From: Verrucomicrobiota bacterium
GTDB lineage: Bacteria > Verrucomicrobiota > Kiritimatiellia > Kiritimatiellales > Tichowtungiaceae
Length of the DNA: 32,134 bases
Assembly: GCA_030619095.1 (NCBI GenBank)
Contig: JAUXCB010000001.1
Coordinates: 1 to 32,134, forward strand
Direction: 5' to 3'
Position numbers and translations under genes: made by a program. This document shows, piece by piece, positions 6,970-14,659 of this stretch. Under the pieces are notes generated by a model. The model was given only the letters and a program-made list of their open reading frames with translations. It made no database searches and had not been told where the DNA came from. Within the stretch, counting starts at the first letter, position 1, and each line of letters begins with the position of its first letter.

Positions 6970-8610
6970 CTAGGCGAGTGCCGCATTGACGATTTCCTTC
7001 GCTTCGGCTTGGATCTGTTTGAGGTGCGCTTCGCCTTTGAAGCTTTCGGCGTAGATCTTATAGATGTCCTCCGTGCCGGACGGACGGGCGGCAAACCAGC
7101 CGTTCTCCGTACAGACCTTCAGGCCGCCGATGGCCGCGCCGTTGGCCGGCGCATGCGTCAGCTTGGCGGTGATCGGCTCGCCGGCAAGCGTTTCGGCGGT
7201 CACCTGCTCCGGCGAGAGGTCGGCCAGCTTGGCCTTCTCTTCGCGCGAGGCGGCCGCATCGACGCGGGCGTAGACCGGGTTGCCGAATTTGGCGGTCAGT
7301 TCCCGATAGTGCTCGCCCGGGTCTTTTCCGGTGACGGCAAAGATTTCGCAGGCGAGCAGACAAAGGATGATGCCGTCTTTGTCGGTCGTCCAAACAGAGC
7401 CGTCTTTGCGAAGGAACGAGGCACCGGCAGACTCTTCGCCGCCAAAGCCGCACGAGCCGTCGACGAGACCGTTGACGAACCATTTGAAGCCGACCGGCAC
7501 TTCCTGCAGGTCGCGGCCGAGATCGGCGGCGACGCGATCGATCATCGACGAGCTCACCAGAGTCTTTCCAACAGCGGCGTCGTTCCGCCAGCCATCGCGG
7601 TGGGTGTAAAGATAGTTAATGGCTACCGCGAGGTAGTGGTTCGGGTTCATCAGTCCAGCGGACTTCGTAACGATGCCGTGGCGGTCATAGTCGGGGTCGT
7701 TGCCGAAGGCGAGGTCGAAGTCGTCTTTCAAGGCGACGAGGCTGGCCATGGCGTACGGCGAGGAACAATCCATGCGAACCTTGCCATCGTGATCGACGGT
7801 CATGAAGCCAAAGGTTGGATCGACGGTGTCGTTAATGATCGTGAGGTCGATGCCGTACTTTTCGGCAATCGGCTTCCAATAGCGAATGCCCGCGCCGCCC
7901 ATGGCGTCGGCGCAAATCTTGAGGCCGGAGTTGGAAATGGCCTCCATGTCGATCACGTTTTCGAGGTCGTCGACGTAGGGGGTGATGAAGTCGTAAGCGA
8001 CCGTGGTCCCGGCATCAAGCGCATCCGCATAGTAGATCGATTCAACGCCCTCGTTATCGCCGGCCAGCAGCGCGTTAGCGCGGTCAGCAATCCATCCGGT
8101 CACATCGGTGTCGGCCGGGCCGCCGTTCGGCGGGTTGTACTTAAAGCCGCCGTTGTCCGGCGGGTTGTGCGACGGGGTGATGACGACCCCATCGGCGAGG
8201 CCATCGGTGCGGCCCTTGTTGTATTGCAAGATCGCGTGGGAGATTACCGGTGTCGGCGTGTACCCGCCATCCTTATCGATCATTGCGGTCACGCCGTTGG
8301 CGGCGAAAACCTGAAGGGCCGTTTTTTCCGCCGGGGTGGAGAGCGCGTGGGTATCTTTTCCGACGAAGAGCGGGCCGGTGATCCCCTGCTCTGCACGGTA
8401 TTCGCAGATCGCCTGCGAGATCGCCATGATGTGGTCTTCTGTGAAGCTGGCATTCAGCGAGGAACCGCGGTGGCCGGAGGTGCCGAAGGCGACTTTTTGG
8501 TCGGGGTGAGTCACGTCGGGTTGCGTCTCGTAGTACAGGCTGATGAGCTCCGCAATATCGGGCCGTTGTTCGATTGCAACGGGTTTTCCCGCATCTGGGT
8601 GGATCGCCAT
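6970..8610 (-). CDS. pgm: Phosphoglucomutase (alpha-D-glucose phosphate-specific)
   Basis: This 546-residue enzyme is the usual length for the Pgm of Enterobacteria. It interconverts glucose 1-phosphate and glucose 6-phosphate, feeding nucleotide sugars and glycogen. Visible parts are KVAFGTSGHRGSSL (39-52), the phosphoserine loop VVITPSHNPPDNGG with catalytic Ser147, the metal loop DPDYDRHG, and the C-terminal phosphate-binding loop RPSGTEDIYKIYAESF. The frame stays open upstream to 8700, but MAIHPDAGKP at 8610 is preceded by AGGAGAAAATCT. It is at the head of the minus-strand glycan block and may supply precursor, though it may also be transcribed alone. Confidence 0.95.
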   Translation of the reverse strand: MAIHPDAGKPVAIEQRPDIAELISLYYETQPDVTHPDQKVAFGTSGHRGSSLNASFTEDHIMAISQAICEYRAEQGITGPLFVGKDTHALSTPAEKTALQVFAANGVTAMIDKDGGYTPTPVISHAILQYNKGRTDGLADGVVITPSHNPPDNGGFKYNPPNGGPADTDVTGWIADRANALLAGDNEGVESIYYADALDAGTTVAYDFITPYVDDLENVIDMEAISNSGLKICADAMGGAGIRYWKPIAEKYGIDLTIINDTVDPTFGFMTVDHDGKVRMDCSSPYAMASLVALKDDFDLAFGNDPDYDRHGIVTKSAGLMNPNHYLAVAINYLYTHRDGWRNDAAVGKTLVSSSMIDRVAADLGRDLQEVPVGFKWFVNGLVDGSCGFGGEESAGASFLRKDGSVWTTDKDGIILCLLACEIFAVTGKDPGEHYRELTAKFGNPVYARVDAAASREEKAKLADLSPEQVTAETLAGEPITAKLTHAPANGAAIGGLKVCTENGWFAARPSGTEDIYKIYAESFKGEAHLKQIQAEAKEIVNAALA

Positions 8611-8691
8611 AGATTTTCTCCTGTTAGAAAGGGTGAAACCATAGAATAAAGCAACGCCACTTCTCAATGCTATAACGTGAAAACTAAGGCG

Positions 8692-8786
8692 GGGTGCCAT
8701 AAATGTTTCCTTGGCACCCTGTTCCGATACCCTTCGGCCTTCCGCCGAATGAAAACTGTCTTTCCATCCGCGAAGGGTTGGGTATC
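8692..8786. promoter_or_regulatory. Structured leader between pgm and the acyl-CoA ligase
   Basis: Three stems are visible. GGGTGCCA (8692-8699) pairs with TGGCACCC (8712-8719). TTCGGC (8733-8738) pairs with GCCGAA (8744-8749). An outer GATACCC (8726-8732) pairs with GGGTATC (8780-8786). The last arm ends only 9 bp before the ligase ATG, where a ribosome site would be. This could be a translational control leader or simply a palindromic repeat; no known riboswitch was recognised. Confidence 0.4.
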
Positions 8787-8795
8787 CTCTCGATT

Positions 8796-10409
8796 ATGAA
8801 AACAAAATCCCTTCCCGAGCAATTCCGCGAAGCGGCGCATACATTTGCAACGCATCCCGCCATCGTCACCCCCGAACAAACCGTCACCTACGCCGAGCTC
8901 GACGCGCAGTCCGATGCCATTGCCGCCGGACTCATTGAACGAGGTATCCGACCCGGCGACCCCATCGGACTCTACGGAATCAATAGCTCTACGTTCGTCG
9001 CCATCTATCTCGGCATTCAAAAGGCGGGCGCAACGGTCGTGCCGATCAACCTGCTGATCAACCCGCAGGAGGCTGCCTGGATACTCACCGATGCCGAGGT
9101 GAAACTTCTCTTCTACTTTGAACCGTTCACACCCGCCGTCAGCGCCATCCGCACCAAACTCCCGGCCATCAAGACCTTTGTTTGCATCGGAGAGAACCGG
9201 TCGAACACAAAGGATCTGCTTCTCCCCGAAATCCTCCAAACTCAGGTTTCAAGTTTCGCGTTTCAAGTTTCCTGCGACTCCGTCGCAGTCATCATCTACA
9301 CCTCCGGAACCACCGGCCGTCCCAAGGGTGCGATGTTGACCCATCGTAATCTAGTGAGCAATGCTCTCTCCGCCGGAAAGGCACTCAAGCTTCGGCCCTG
9401 CAACGAGCGTTTTCTAGTGGTTCTGCCGATGTTCCATGCCTTCGCATCGATGGCCGGAGTTCTGATTCCTCTGTTACACGGCTCGTCGCTCATCCCGGTT
9501 CCAAAGTTTGACCCGGCTCGAACCGCCGAGTGGATCGAAAAACTGGAAGCCACCATCTTCCTCGGCGTGCCGAGTATGTACAACCTCCTGCTGCGCCTGC
9601 CCGAGAAGCATACGCAGCAAATCGCCAAACTGCGCTTCTGCGTCTCTGGCGGTGCGGCGATGCCCGCTGAAATTATGAAGCAGTTCGAAAAACGTTTCGG
9701 TGTGCTGATTTATGAAGGCGATGGCCCGACCGAATGCGCACCGGTCACCTGCTTCAACCCCATCGACGGGCTTCGCAAGCCGCAGTCGGTCGGGCAGACC
9801 ATCCCCGGTGTAGAGATGAAAATCATGGACGAAACCGGCAAAGAAAAAGCGCCGGGGGAGGTCGGCGAAATCTGTGTGCGCGGCCCGAACGTAATGAAAG
9901 GCTACTGGAAACAGCCGGAGGAAACCGCTCAATCATTTTTCGGCGACTGGTTCCGCACCGGCGACCTCGGCACTGAGGATGAGGATCACTATTTTTATAT
10001 CGTCGACCGGATTAAAGACCTGGTGATCGTCAACGGCATGAACGTCTACCCGCGTATGGTTGAAGAGGTGCTCTATCGACACAACGCGGTGCGCGAGGCC
10101 GCAGTGATTGGCCAGCCGAGCCGGTTGCACGGCGAAGTGCCCGTCGCCTATATTTCCCTCATCGAAGGCAGTCAGGTCACAGAACAAGAGATCCGCGCAT
10201 TCTGCTTCGACCACCTCGGGCGGCACGAAGTCCCCAAAACCGTCACGTTTCTCGATGAACTGCCGAAGAATGCGACGGGAAAAATCATGAAACGGGAGCT
10301 GCGAAAATCCGGAGAAGTGGAGCGCGGAGTGGACTCCGGAGCGGCAGACTCTCCGGCGCACCAGACGCTCAGAGGCGGCGAGAGCGGAGCTGACCGCAGG
10401 CGGCCTTGA
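8796..10409 (+). CDS. AMP-forming acyl-CoA synthetase (long-chain fatty acid-CoA ligase type)
   Basis: This enzyme of about 537 residues activates a carboxylic acid to its CoA thioester through an acyl-AMP. Motifs include the P-loop-like IIYTSGTTGRPKGAMLTH, the adenine-binding YEGDGPTECAPVT, and WFRTGDLGTEDED followed by DRIKDLVIVNGMNVYPRMVEE. The swinging C-terminal domain carries the catalytic lysine in PKNATGKIMKRELRK. The ATG at 8796 gives a normal N-terminus; an earlier ATG at 8703 would add 31 unlikely residues encoded by a structured leader. Two oddities stand out: a 26-bp duplicated word inside the gene at 9246-9271, and a tail of about 27 residues beyond ELRKSGEVE made of palindromic GC-rich DNA. 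The end overlaps rlmN by 41 bp tail to tail. Confidence 0.9.
   Translation: MKTKSLPEQFREAAHTFATHPAIVTPEQTVTYAELDAQSDAIAAGLIERGIRPGDPIGLYGINSSTFVAIYLGIQKAGATVVPINLLINPQEAAWILTDAEVKLLFYFEPFTPAVSAIRTKLPAIKTFVCIGENRSNTKDLLLPEILQTQVSSFAFQVSCDSVAVIIYTSGTTGRPKGAMLTHRNLVSNALSAGKALKLRPCNERFLVVLPMFHAFASMAGVLIPLLHGSSLIPVPKFDPARTAEWIEKLEATIFLGVPSMYNLLLRLPEKHTQQIAKLRFCVSGGAAMPAEIMKQFEKRFGVLIYEGDGPTECAPVTCFNPIDGLRKPQSVGQTIPGVEMKIMDETGKEKAPGEVGEICVRGPNVMKGYWKQPEETAQSFFGDWFRTGDLGTEDEDHYFYIVDRIKDLVIVNGMNVYPRMVEEVLYRHNAVREAAVIGQPSRLHGEVPVAYISLIEGSQVTEQEIRAFCFDHLGRHEVPKTVTFLDELPKNATGKIMKRELRKSGEVERGVDSGAADSPAHQTLRGGESGADRRRP
9246..9271. repeat. Direct repeat GTTTCAAGTTTC inside the acyl-CoA ligase
   Basis: GTTTCAAGTTTC occurs at 9246-9257 and again at 9260-9271, separated by GC. 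It encodes the poorly conserved linker QVSSFAFQVSC just before the DSVAVIIYTSGTTG motif. It is in frame, so the enzyme tolerates it. It resembles word-like repeats usually found between genes. Confidence 0.6.
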
Positions 10410-11403
10410 GGCCGACCCCTTTGGAATCGCGCAGTGTGGCGTTGATATGCGCTTTTTCCAAGGTTTGGAAAAAGGCCTTCATTGCCTCCGGGGTCGAGCG
10501 CTCCCCCTCAAACTCCTCGACCGGGCTGAGCGGAATCAGATTGACACGGCAGGGAAACCTTCTGAGAAGTTTCACCAGCTCGCGTGCCTGCACGGCGGAG
10601 TCATTGAGGTCTTTGATCAGCGTGTACTCGAAGGTGATGATCCGATTGGTTTGGGTGGTATAGGCCTCGCAGGCATTCATCAGTTCATCGAGCGGCCAGC
10701 TTTCATTCACCGGCATGAGACACGAGCGGGTCTGGTCATCCGTCCCATGCAAAGAGACGGAAAGCTCCACCTGAATCCCCTCCTCTGAAAACCGCTCAAT
10801 CCCCGGCACAACCCCGCAGGTGCTGACCGTAATTTTTCGTGCGCCGATGGCGAGTCCATCCGGGTGGTTCATAATACGGATCGATTTCATCACCTCATCG
10901 TAGTTATCGAATGGCTCGCCAATCCCCATGAACACCACATTGTTCGGACGCGCGCCAAGCTCCCGTGTCACCTCAAGCACCTCGCCGACGATTTCCCCGG
11001 CACTCAGATTCCGAATGACACCCTTCTGCCCGCTGGCGCAGAAGGCACACCCATAAACACAACCGACCTGACTGGAGAGGCACACTGTGTTTTTCTGCCG
11101 CCGAGGCGCGGGAATAATCACCGTTTCGATCCATTCATTATCCGCCAACTCGAAGAGCAGTTTTTGCGTCTCACCGGCTTCTCCCTTCGTCTCCAGCTTC
11201 TTCAGGGTTTGGAAAACAAACTGTTCGCCCAGCAGGCCACGCAGCGGCGCGGGAAGATTTTTCATTTCGTCGAATGAGGAGACGCGCTGGGTATAGAGCC
11301 AATCCCAGATCTGCTTTGCCCGAAAAGCCGGAAGCTTCTGCTCGTTACAAAATGTTGCGAGTTCATCCAGAAGCAAGCCATGTATGGAGGGTTTAGTACT
11401 CAT
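10369..11403 (-). CDS. rlmN: 23S rRNA (adenine2503-C2)-methyltransferase RlmN
   Basis: This 344-residue radical SAM enzyme methylates A2503 of 23S rRNA and A37 of some tRNAs. The Fe-S cluster motif is GCVYGCAFC (Cys115, Cys119, Cys122). Glycine-rich SAM contacts appear in VVFMGIGEPFDNYDEV, and VELSVSLHG is present. The acceptor cysteine needed for the methyl-transfer intermediate is Cys336 in the C-terminal AACGQL. Length is normal. The start MSTKPSIHGLLLDEL at 11403 fits the family. The C-terminal FFQTLEKA is encoded by a 23-bp palindrome (10452-10474) like the intergenic repeats, but the protein there aligns with the normal family pattern. Confidence 0.95.
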   Translation of the reverse strand: MSTKPSIHGLLLDELATFCNEQKLPAFRAKQIWDWLYTQRVSSFDEMKNLPAPLRGLLGEQFVFQTLKKLETKGEAGETQKLLFELADNEWIETVIIPAPRRQKNTVCLSSQVGCVYGCAFCASGQKGVIRNLSAGEIVGEVLEVTRELGARPNNVVFMGIGEPFDNYDEVMKSIRIMNHPDGLAIGARKITVSTCGVVPGIERFSEEGIQVELSVSLHGTDDQTRSCLMPVNESWPLDELMNACEAYTTQTNRIITFEYTLIKDLNDSAVQARELVKLLRRFPCRVNLIPLSPVEEFEGERSTPEAMKAFFQTLEKAHINATLRDSKGVGLKAACGQLRSRRL

Positions 11404-11472
11404 GTTCTGCGACCGCGTATTGTTCTTTGCCGTGTCTCTGCGCGGGATCGCCCTCTCCTCGTCCGGGGCGGT

Positions 11473-12828
11473 CTACAGCTGTTCCGCAATGTCGACCGCA
11501 TGGCCGATGTACGAGGCAGGGGTCAGCTGCAGAAGGCGCGCCTTATCCTCCTCTTTCAATTCCAGCCGTTTAATAAAGTCGTGGATAGCTGCCTGGTCGA
11601 TTTTTTTGCCGCGCGTCAGTTCTTTGAGCTTTTCGTAGGGCTTTTCAACGCCCGCCTTGCGCATTACGGTCTGAATCGGCTCGGCCAGCACTTCCCACGC
11701 GTTATCAAGATCCGCCGCCAGTTTGTCGGCGTTGAGTTCCAGCTTGCCGAGACCCTTAAGGGTCGAGCGATAGGCGATCAGCGCATACCCGAAGGCAACG
11801 CCCATATTGCGCAGCACGGTCGAGTCGGTCAGGTCGCGCTGCAACCGGGAAACCGGAAGTTTTTCAGACAGATGACGAAGAATTGCGTTGGCCAAGCCAA
11901 TGTTTCCCTCGGAGTTTTCGAAGTCGATCGGATTGACCTTGTGCGGCATGGTGGAGGAGCCGACCTCCCCGGCAACCGTTTTCTGCGTGAAGCAGGCAAA
12001 TGAGATATAGGTCCAGATATCGCGATCGAGATCCAGCAAGACCGTATTGAAACGCGCCAGTGCATCGAACAGTTCAGCCATATAGTCGTGTGGCTCAATC
12101 TGAATGGTGAACGCATTCTGCTTGAGGCCGAGATCCCCTTCAATGATTCCGGCGGCGAGTGCGGGCCAGTCGACCTCCGGATACGCACTCAAGTGCGCGT
12201 TGTAGTTCCCGACCGCGCCGTTGAGCTTGCCGAGAATCTCCACACCCTGGAATTTTTTTGCCGCTTTGCGCAGACGGTCAGCCACGACCGCCAGCTCCTT
12301 GCCGATCGTGGTAGGCGATGCCGTCTGCCCATGCGTGCGAGCCAGTAACGGAACGGCCTTCCACTCTTTGGCCTTGGCGGACAGGGTATCGATCAACTCC
12401 TGCTGAACAGAAGCCATTGCCTGACGGCCCTGCTTGAGCATCATCGCGTGGGAGAGATTGTTGATGTCTTCGGAGGTGCAGGCGAAGTGCCAGAACTCGC
12501 TCAGCTCATCGAGCGAGCTACCCGTCACCTTTTCTTTCAGGTAATACTCCACCGCTTTCACATCGTGATTGGTGGTGCGCTCAATCGTCTTCACCTTTTC
12601 GGCCTCTTCGGGCGTAAAGTCAGCAAGGATCGCATTGAGATGAACCGACTCCTCAGCACTCAACGCACGGCATTCGGGAATCCCGGACTCGGCACAGAGA
12701 GCTTTGAGCCAAAGAACCTCCACCGTCACACGGGCGCGGACGAGAGCAAACTCAGAAAACGCGTCCTGCAGTTCAGAGACTTTCGATTCATAACGCCCGT
12801 CGAGCGGGCTGATGGCTGTTATTGACAT
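11473..12828 (-). CDS. purB: Adenylosuccinate lyase
   Basis: This enzyme of 451 residues in the fumarase/aspartase superfamily releases fumarate from SAICAR and adenylosuccinate in purine synthesis. It starts MSITAISPLDGRYESKVSEL, as in the PurB of E. coli. The family signature is GSSTMPHKVNPIDFENSEGN; its mobile loop carries the catalytic serine. Further landmarks are TSEDINNLSHAMML and ARTHGQTASPTTIGKE. The frame is open to 12954, but the ATG at 12828 is preceded by AGGAGA and gives the expected N-terminus. It lies 69 bp downstream of rlmN on the same strand. Confidence 0.95.
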   Translation of the reverse strand: MSITAISPLDGRYESKVSELQDAFSEFALVRARVTVEVLWLKALCAESGIPECRALSAEESVHLNAILADFTPEEAEKVKTIERTTNHDVKAVEYYLKEKVTGSSLDELSEFWHFACTSEDINNLSHAMMLKQGRQAMASVQQELIDTLSAKAKEWKAVPLLARTHGQTASPTTIGKELAVVADRLRKAAKKFQGVEILGKLNGAVGNYNAHLSAYPEVDWPALAAGIIEGDLGLKQNAFTIQIEPHDYMAELFDALARFNTVLLDLDRDIWTYISFACFTQKTVAGEVGSSTMPHKVNPIDFENSEGNIGLANAILRHLSEKLPVSRLQRDLTDSTVLRNMGVAFGYALIAYRSTLKGLGKLELNADKLAADLDNAWEVLAEPIQTVMRKAGVEKPYEKLKELTRGKKIDQAAIHDFIKRLELKEEDKARLLQLTPASYIGHAVDIAEQL

Positions 12829-12908
12829 AAATAAGGTTCTCCTCGAAAATCCATAAAATATCCCGCTCGCCCCGTCATGACAATGCAATTCCCCTTCTCC
12901 ATCTCCAC

Positions 12909-12952
12909 CAGGAGGTTCATCTCCTGAAAGACCGAAGGGTCTGCGACCCTTC
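12909..12952. promoter_or_regulatory. Two perfect hairpins between the aldolase gene and purB
   Basis: CAGGAG-GTTCAT-CTCCTG (12909-12926) and GAAGGGTC-TGC-GACCCTTC (12934-12952) lie in the 159-bp gap between the aldolase stop and the purB start. Neither is followed by a clear T-run on the minus strand. They may terminate weakly, protect an mRNA end, or be repeats. Confidence 0.4.
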
Positions 12953-12987
12953 ACAGAATCAAGAAGTTATATGGAATCGAAACACCA

Positions 12988-13968
12988 CTACTGGTCATTC
13001 ATTTCGTCGTAAAACGCAATATAGGCATTTTTCTGATTTCCCTCGCGCACCTTGATGGCGGAGCGGGGATGTTCGTTCATCTGGCCGGTAATCATGTAGG
13101 GCACGCTATAGCCCCAATCGATGCTTTCGCGTAGCGGCACCATCAGTTTTTCAACGGCTTCGATGATTGGCCGCTGATGGAACTTGGGATTGCGCAGGAA
13201 GCCGAGCAGCAGCTCGGTCGGGCAGTTGCCCGCGCCGCGGCCCATGCCGTCGAGGGTGGAATCGAGCATGGTGGCCCCGTTGATCGCGGAACAAACGGTG
13301 TTGACGTACGCCATCTGCTGGTTGTTGTGCGCATGAATTCCGATCTGCTGGTTGTGCTCCATGGCTCCGAGATAGCGGCGCATCAGGTCTTCAATCTGCT
13401 CATAGTAGAGCGAACCGAAGCTATCAACGAGATAAAGCATATCCATCTCCTTACATTTCCCGAGCAGCTCAAGCCCTTTGTTCAGCTCAAACTCAGGAAC
13501 CGTGGAAATGGCCATCAGGTTGACGGAGGTTTCGTAGCCTTTATCTTTGGCGTCTTTTATCATCTCGAGCGCGGCGGGAATCTGGTGGATGTAGCAGGCG
13601 ACGCGAACAAGATCGAGTACGCTCTGATCGCACGGAACAATATCGCTTTCGGTGGTTCGCCCGACATCGGCCATCACACTGAGTTTAATGCCGGGATCCT
13701 CGTCACCAAAAAAGCGGTTGAGCGCATCCTCGTCGCAGGATTTCCAGAGACCGTACTCATCCGGGCTGAAGAGCTTTTTATCCGCCTTGTAGCCAAGCTC
13801 CATGTAGCCCACACCCGCCGCCACAAGGCTTTTGTGAACTGTGCGCACGAAATCATCGCTGAACTGATGGTTATTCATCAGCCCCCCGTCACGGATTGTG
13901 CAGTCGAGTACTTTGAGCTGCGGCCAGTAATTGACCGATTCACCGCTGATATCTTTTGTTTTTGTCAT
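12988..13968 (-). CDS. DRE-TIM metallolyase-type aldolase (HMGL/4-hydroxy-2-oxovalerate aldolase-like)
   Basis: This protein of 326 residues belongs to the HMG-CoA lyase/4-hydroxy-2-oxovalerate aldolase superfamily. The metal and catalytic motif LDCTIRDGGLMNNHQFSDDF is at 21-40, and GIHAHNNQQMAYVNTVCSAI gives the second metal ligands. STLDGMGRGAGNCPTELLLGFL is a strong family match. Such enzymes cleave or form C-C bonds next to a 2-oxo acid; the substrate here is unknown. I chose the start MTKTKDISGESV at 13968, preceded by AAAGGAGAAAAAA. The reading frame continues upstream without a stop into an integrase-like fragment (13969-14157), so a longer fused product is possible. Confidence 0.8.
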   Translation of the reverse strand: MTKTKDISGESVNYWPQLKVLDCTIRDGGLMNNHQFSDDFVRTVHKSLVAAGVGYMELGYKADKKLFSPDEYGLWKSCDEDALNRFFGDEDPGIKLSVMADVGRTTESDIVPCDQSVLDLVRVACYIHQIPAALEMIKDAKDKGYETSVNLMAISTVPEFELNKGLELLGKCKEMDMLYLVDSFGSLYYEQIEDLMRRYLGAMEHNQQIGIHAHNNQQMAYVNTVCSAINGATMLDSTLDGMGRGAGNCPTELLLGFLRNPKFHQRPIIEAVEKLMVPLRESIDWGYSVPYMITGQMNEHPRSAIKVREGNQKNAYIAFYDEMNDQ

Positions 13969-14157
13969 TTTTTTCTCCTTTAAAACTACTTTGCTTTTCA
14001 CTGCGTCCACCTTCTCTGCCATCCGAGCCAGAGCCTCTTCACGATAGATTGTCTGAAGCGATTCAGAGTACTGAATTCCATTGATCTTCTGCCGCCAGTA
14101 GTAAAAACCACCCCGCAACTTGAGATTTTTTATCCCTGTACCTTTAAATGTACCCAT
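13969..14157 (-). pseudogene. Truncated phage-type integrase N-terminus
   Basis: These 63 codons give MGTFKGTGIKNLKLRGGFYY, then WRQKINGIQYSESLQTIYREEALARMAEK and VDAVKSKVV. The pattern GGFYYWRQKINGxxYSESLQT is that of the arm-binding N-terminus of tyrosine recombinases. The core-binding and catalytic domains are missing. Instead, the frame runs directly into the aldolase gene. It looks like a remnant left after deletion or insertion. No ribosome site is obvious at 14157. An alternative is that it is now the N-terminal extension of the aldolase. Confidence 0.6.
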
Positions 14158-14158
14158 T

Positions 14159-14200
14159 ACGCATCACCCAAGTGAACACCTTTTGTTTTTTGTGATGCGT
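14159..14200. repeat. Inverted repeat ACGCATCAC / GTGATGCGT
   Basis: Nine-base arms at 14159-14167 and 14192-14200, with a 24-nt spacer, lie directly before the start of the integrase fragment. A further ATGATGCGC follows. It could be an operator of the former integrase gene or part of an attachment or integration end. Confidence 0.45.
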
Positions 14201-14393
14201 GAATGATGCGCCTTTTTAAAAATTCGTCAACCTTTATTTCAAAACATTTTCCCCGCAGAAATTTTTCACATGGAGGAAAGCAAGAGAACGAAGCCCGACT
14301 GACAGCCGAGCATTCCGTTCGCCTCTCCATCAAACTGCGGAAAAACCTCTACAGAAAATCAGGCCATCCAAAAACCCGTGCAATCGTATTTTC

Positions 14394-14480
14394 AGGCAGA
14401 ATAATTGAGGGCAGAATAATTTTCACACCCAACCGCAACTGAAGAGGTAATCATTCTCCTGCCTTAAAATGATTCTGCCC
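14394..14480. repeat. Array of GGCAGAATAATT repeats forming a nested stem-loop
   Basis: Two direct copies, GGCAGAATAATT at 14395-14406 and 14410-14421 (15-bp period), are followed by two inverted copies, AATCATTCTCCTGCC (14449-14463) and AATGATTCTGCCC (14468-14480). The outer pair and the inner pair can both base-pair, giving a long two-tier hairpin. It sits in the 500-bp gap 14158-14659, which otherwise holds no credible gene. It looks like a small non-coding repeat element. Confidence 0.65.
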
Positions 14481-14610
14481 ATGTTTCATATCGGTTGAAT
14501 CGGCATATTTCGAAAGTGATTGTAAACGCGGGGCTTTATTAACAAGCTACTCTCTGTTTCCTTCTGTTTAGCGATTGAAACCTAAAACCCAATACCTCAT
14601 CATTCCCTCT

Positions 14611-14646
14611 TTCCAACATTCCAATATTCCAGTACTCCAATACTCC
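14611..14646. repeat. TTCCAATA-type micro-repeat upstream of thyX
   Basis: The stretch reads TTCCAACA, TTCCAATA, TTCCAGTAC, TCCAATAC, TCCA, an 8-9 bp word repeated with small changes. It ends at the GGAGG ribosome site of thyX. Similar drifting words occur at 2529-2560 and 26673-26700. Confidence 0.55.
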
Positions 14647-14659
14647 ACGGAGGTTCCCT

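Noticed and set aside
7009..8649. A 546-residue open frame on the plus strand opposite pgm
   Set aside because: It is the antisense of a clear pgm gene, has no recognisable domain, and arises from high third-position GC.
10452..10474. A 23-bp palindrome in rlmN as a repeat insertion
   Set aside because: The encoded FFQTLEKA aligns with the normal RlmN helix, so convergence is simpler than insertion.
14203..14442. A 79-residue plus-strand frame
   Set aside because: No similarity seen, no ribosome site, and its end is encoded by the GGCAGAATAATT repeat.
14158..14659. A tRNA gene as the integration site of the integrase remnant
   Set aside because: No cloverleaf with a T-arm GTTCGA motif and CCA-like end could be found in this gap.
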